Assembly (NCBI GenBank): GCA_029572935.1
Contig: JAKQHM010000024.1
Coordinates: 1-64,000 of the forward strand
DNA: 64,000 nucleotides
Direction of reading: 5' to 3'
Origin: Bacteroidota bacterium
GTDB taxonomy: Bacteria; Bacteroidota; Bacteroidia; Chitinophagales; Saprospiraceae
Shown here: one piece after another, positions 62,007 to 64,000 of the stretch
Position numbering within the stretch: the stretch's first letter is position 1
How the letters are laid out: each line of letters opens with the position of its first letter
Position numbers and translations under genes: made by a program
The notes under the pieces: generated by a model
What the model was told of the DNA's origin: nothing
What the model saw: the letters and a program-made list of their open reading frames with translations, nothing else
Databases searched by the model: none

Positions 62007-62726
62007 TTATTTTTTACGGGTAATCAGCCATTCCGCAGCTAAAAGTCCGAGCAGAGTAAGCGAAGTGAAATACAGAATATCCCTGAGGTCGATCACGCCG
62101 CGGGAAATGGATTCCACATGTTCGTTTACGGAAAGGTTGAGGAACAGATTGCCCAGAAAGCCTCTCATGCTGCTGCTCAGTACATCAAAAATAAAGTGAA
62201 AGAAGATTCCAATGAAAAGGGCCAACAGGAAGGCAACGATCTGATTGTTGGTGAGGCTGCTGGCAAACAGACCAATGGCAATGTAACCGGCACTCATCAG
62301 GATCAGGCCCAGATATCCACACCAGGTGGCGCCATGATCTACATTGCCCAATTGACTTACCGAAACGTAATAAACAAGAGTAAAGGCCAGGGTGATGAGT
62401 ACGAGGAGCAGACAGGCCAGGAATTTACCCATTACCAATTGTCTGGCGCTCACAGCCTTGGTAAGCAGTAGCTCGATGGTGCCCGTTTTCTTTTCTTCAG
62501 CAATCATTTTCATCGTCAGTGCAGGAATGAAAAAGAAGAGGGTCCATTTGGCAACCGAAAAAAAGACCTGCAGGTCAGCCTCCTTGCGGAGAAATATATC
62601 TCCACCATAAATCCATGTAAAGAATCCGCTAAAGCCTAAAAAGGCAATGATCAGGATGTAAGCGGTCAGCGAATCAAAAAAAGAGCCAAGCTCTTTCGTT
62701 GCGATGATTTGAACAGGTGATTTCAT
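62007..62726 (-). CDS. GldF-like ABC transporter permease (second copy)
   Basis: A 239-residue ABC-2 permease with six membrane helices. TMKMIAEEKKTGTIELLLTKAV (key part AEEKKTGTIELLLTK) and RQLVMGKFLACLLLV match the first copy, as does HVESISRGVIDLRDILYF near the end. Located 10 bases upstream of the second gldG-like gene and 8 bases after the ATPase gene. Confidence 0.87.
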   Translation of the reverse strand: MKSPVQIIATKELGSFFDSLTAYILIIAFLGFSGFFTWIYGGDIFLRKEADLQVFFSVAKWTLFFFIPALTMKMIAEEKKTGTIELLLTKAVSARQLVMGKFLACLLLVLITLAFTLVYYVSVSQLGNVDHGATWCGYLGLILMSAGYIAIGLFASSLTNNQIVAFLLALFIGIFFHFIFDVLSSSMRGFLGNLFLNLSVNEHVESISRGVIDLRDILYFTSLTLLGLLAAEWLITRKK

Positions 62727-62734
62727 ACATTAGC

Positions 62735-63661
62735 TCATTTAATAGTGAGGTCTCTGAAAATGTCCTCCAGCTTGGTCTCCAGGGGAGTCATCTCCAGCAG
62801 ATCCCAACCTTTCTGGACGCAAAGTCTGAACAGGGTTTTGTTCAAAGGTTCCTCAGAGTTTGATTGAATTTCAAATTTATGGCTGCTTTTTTGAATTGGG
62901 TCCACCGACACCACGCCGGGAACTTCTTTTAGGCTTGAAAAAATTTCGTCCTGACTGGCCCCTTCTACGCTTAAATGAATGATCTGTCTGGATTCGGATT
63001 GTTTGCGCAGATCAGCGACCGTGCCGTCTGCCACAATCCTGCCTTTGTTGATGATCAGGATACGGTCACAGGTGGCTTCTACTTCCGGCAGGATGTGGGT
63101 ACTTAAAATAACCGTTTTCTCCTTTCCCAATTGTTTGATCAGTTCGCGGATCTCTACGATCTGATTGGGGTCCAGACCGGTGGTGGGTTCATCCAGAATG
63201 AGGATCTTGGGATTGTGTATGATGGCCTGGGCCAATCCTACCCTTTGACGGTAGCCTTTGGATAATTCGCCTATCTTTTTGTGTTTTTCGATATCCAGTC
63301 CACATCGGACGATCATCGCCCTGACCCTGCCCGGTATGTCTGAATCAGCTACCCCCTGGAGTTGGGCACAGAAAGCGAGGTAGTCCATGACGGGCATATC
63401 CTCGTACAGGGGATTGTGTTCAGCCAGATATCCGATCGATCTTCTGACATCGAGATCAGAATAACCGGTTTGTTCGCCATACTGAATTCTGCCCCCGTCC
63501 GGTTCTATGTATTGGGTCAGCATTTTCATCGTGGTGGTTTTACCAGCCCCGTTAGGTCCCAGAAATCCTACGATCTCCCCGGATTTAACCTCAAAGGTGA
63601 TTCCGTCTACGGCTTTCTGAGTTCCATAACTCTTTGACAAAGAGAATACTTTAAGATCCAT
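62735..63661 (-). CDS. GldA-like ABC transporter ATP-binding protein (second copy)
   Basis: A 308-residue ABC ATPase similar to the GldA at 41897-42814: Walker A GPNGAGKTTTMK, signature LSKGYRQRVGLAQ, Walker B LILDEPTTGLDP, followed by the same type of C-terminal extension (SRQIIHLSVEGAS). It starts the second gldA-gldF-gldG set. Closest relatives cannot be decided without a tree; the cluster could be a second gliding/T9SS-related complex or a separate ABC exporter. Confidence 0.88.
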   Translation of the reverse strand: MDLKVFSLSKSYGTQKAVDGITFEVKSGEIVGFLGPNGAGKTTTMKMLTQYIEPDGGRIQYGEQTGYSDLDVRRSIGYLAEHNPLYEDMPVMDYLAFCAQLQGVADSDIPGRVRAMIVRCGLDIEKHKKIGELSKGYRQRVGLAQAIIHNPKILILDEPTTGLDPNQIVEIRELIKQLGKEKTVILSTHILPEVEATCDRILIINKGRIVADGTVADLRKQSESRQIIHLSVEGASQDEIFSSLKEVPGVVSVDPIQKSSHKFEIQSNSEEPLNKTLFRLCVQKGWDLLEMTPLETKLEDIFRDLTIK

Positions 63662-63698
63662 ATTATCTCGTTTGATTATGGTGCATCCAATGACCGTG

Positions 63699-63706
63699 CA
63701 AAATTA
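63699..63706 (-). promoter_or_regulatory. Candidate -7 promoter box for the second gldAFG set
   Basis: Minus-strand TAATTTTG is an exact TAnnTTTG match 38 bases upstream of the ATG at 63661. The -33 TTG at correct spacing is not found. Confidence 0.4.
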
Positions 63707-63873
63707 TCAAATCTGTTTGTGTTGAAATACCTTGAAAAAAGGCAAATATTCCTTGGATGTCTAAAAGTGGGCTAAAGGTCTTGTCTTTCTTATCCCGCAG
63801 GTTAGTCTGAGCCAAGTGGACCGGGATCAGATTTGCTTATTATATCAGCTAATTAATATATGTAAAATATTCT

Positions 63874-63881
63874 TAGTTTTG
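63874..63881 (+). promoter_or_regulatory. Candidate -7 promoter box before the terminal gene
   Basis: TAGTTTTG matches TAnnTTTG, 54 bases before the ATG at 63935. The upstream area is AT-rich with no TTG at standard distance. The predicted leader would include the CCCGG-CTGA-CCGGG hairpin at 63915-63928. Confidence 0.4.
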
Positions 63882-63914
63882 CACTTAAATATGTTAAAAA
63901 TATTAATTCAAAAT

Positions 63915-63928
63915 CCCGGCTGACCGGG
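63915..63928 (+). other. Small GC-rich hairpin in the leader of the terminal gene
   Basis: CCCGG-CTGA-CCGGG forms a 5 base-pair stem with a 4-base loop in otherwise very AT-rich sequence, ending 6 bases before the ATG at 63935, so it covers the expected ribosome-binding area. It may affect translation of the gene that follows. Confidence 0.5.
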
Positions 63929-63934
63929 GGACTG

Positions 63935-64000
63935 ATGGATCAAAAATTTGAAAATCAGGAATTTGGATTGAGAGACCTCTTTAGGTTGCTCCGTGAGTAC
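63935..64000 (+). CDS. Start of a possible polysaccharide chain-length/tyrosine-autokinase protein (partial)
   Basis: Only 22 codons are visible (MDQKFENQEFGLRDLFRLLREY). The pattern GLRDLFRLLREY resembles the beginning of Wzz/Wzc-type polysaccharide co-polymerases and autokinases, in which a similar short helix precedes the first membrane segment. The rest lies outside the window, so the call is tentative. The ATG is preceded by a promoter-like box and a leader hairpin. Confidence 0.35.
   Translation, partial: MDQKFENQEFGLRDLFRLLREY

Overview
The window reads as chromosomal DNA of a Bacteroidota bacterium, most likely from the Saprospiria/Chitinophagia side of the phylum; the genus cannot be fixed from sequence alone. 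Support: a PorX-type regulator of the type IX secretion system (T9SS), several secreted proteins with T9SS C-terminal sorting domains, two gldA-gldF-gldG sets, a hybrid two-component system protein, TonB-dependent receptors with carboxypeptidase-like N-terminal domains, families typical of the phylum (DUF4296, DUF3098, DUF4340), and upstream motifs of the Bacteroidota type (TAnnTTTG at -7). I saw no rRNA, tRNA, CRISPR array, integrase or insertion sequence.

Layout. 1-3.4 kb: phosphate uptake operon pstS-pstC-pstA-pstB (minus strand, pstB cut by the window edge). 3.6-7.7 kb: tightly packed minus-strand operon of a SWIM zinc-finger protein, a GH13-like lipoprotein that appears to have lost its catalytic residues, rlmH and a rhomboid protease. 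7.7-10.4 kb (plus): SixA-like phosphatase, DUF4296 lipoprotein and an OmpR/PhoB-type two-component pair. 10.5-18 kb: M23 peptidase, TonB receptor head-to-head with a small T9SS cargo protein, DinB protein, and a membrane-tethered winged-helix regulator next to a BNR-repeat secreted protein. 18.1-22.4 kb: porX, an HD phosphohydrolase and glyA.

22.7-31.3 kb is an AT-richer accessory block of secreted and poorly known proteins: a zinc phospholipase C/S1-P1-fold protein, a large cysteine-rich T9SS cargo, small lipoproteins and barrels, an alpha/alpha-toroid protein with a zinc-ribbon neighbour, and a tandem ABM-like secreted protein. 31.5-35.6 kb is one large hybrid two-component regulator with no polysaccharide-utilisation genes beside it. 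35.9-38.2 kb: a DUF2975/XRE pair with a well-formed promoter, and a second zinc-PLC-fold protein.

38.4-45.6 kb is conserved core: ftsX-DUF3098-uppP-truB followed by gldA-gldF-gldG-DUF4340. 45.7-52.1 kb: a glycosyltransferase and a dihaem peroxidase lipoprotein, divergent from an operon of an outer-membrane barrel, an APC amino-acid permease and a Cys/Met-metabolism PLP enzyme. 52.5-55.6 kb: TonB receptor-pnuC vitamin-uptake operon. 55.8-60.4 kb: secreted cyclophilin, an MFS transporter and a large BNR-propeller lipoprotein carrying a T9SS tail. 60.5-63.7 kb: a second, divergent gldA-gldF-gldG set. The last 66 bases start a gene whose N-terminus resembles polysaccharide chain-length/tyrosine-autokinase proteins.

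The most notable items are a PstS-like segment inserted in the periplasmic loop of PstC, a GH13 homologue lacking all catalytic residues, two gldAFG sets about 20 kb apart, lipoproteins that also carry T9SS-type tails, and a regulator with ToxR-like parts in reversed order.
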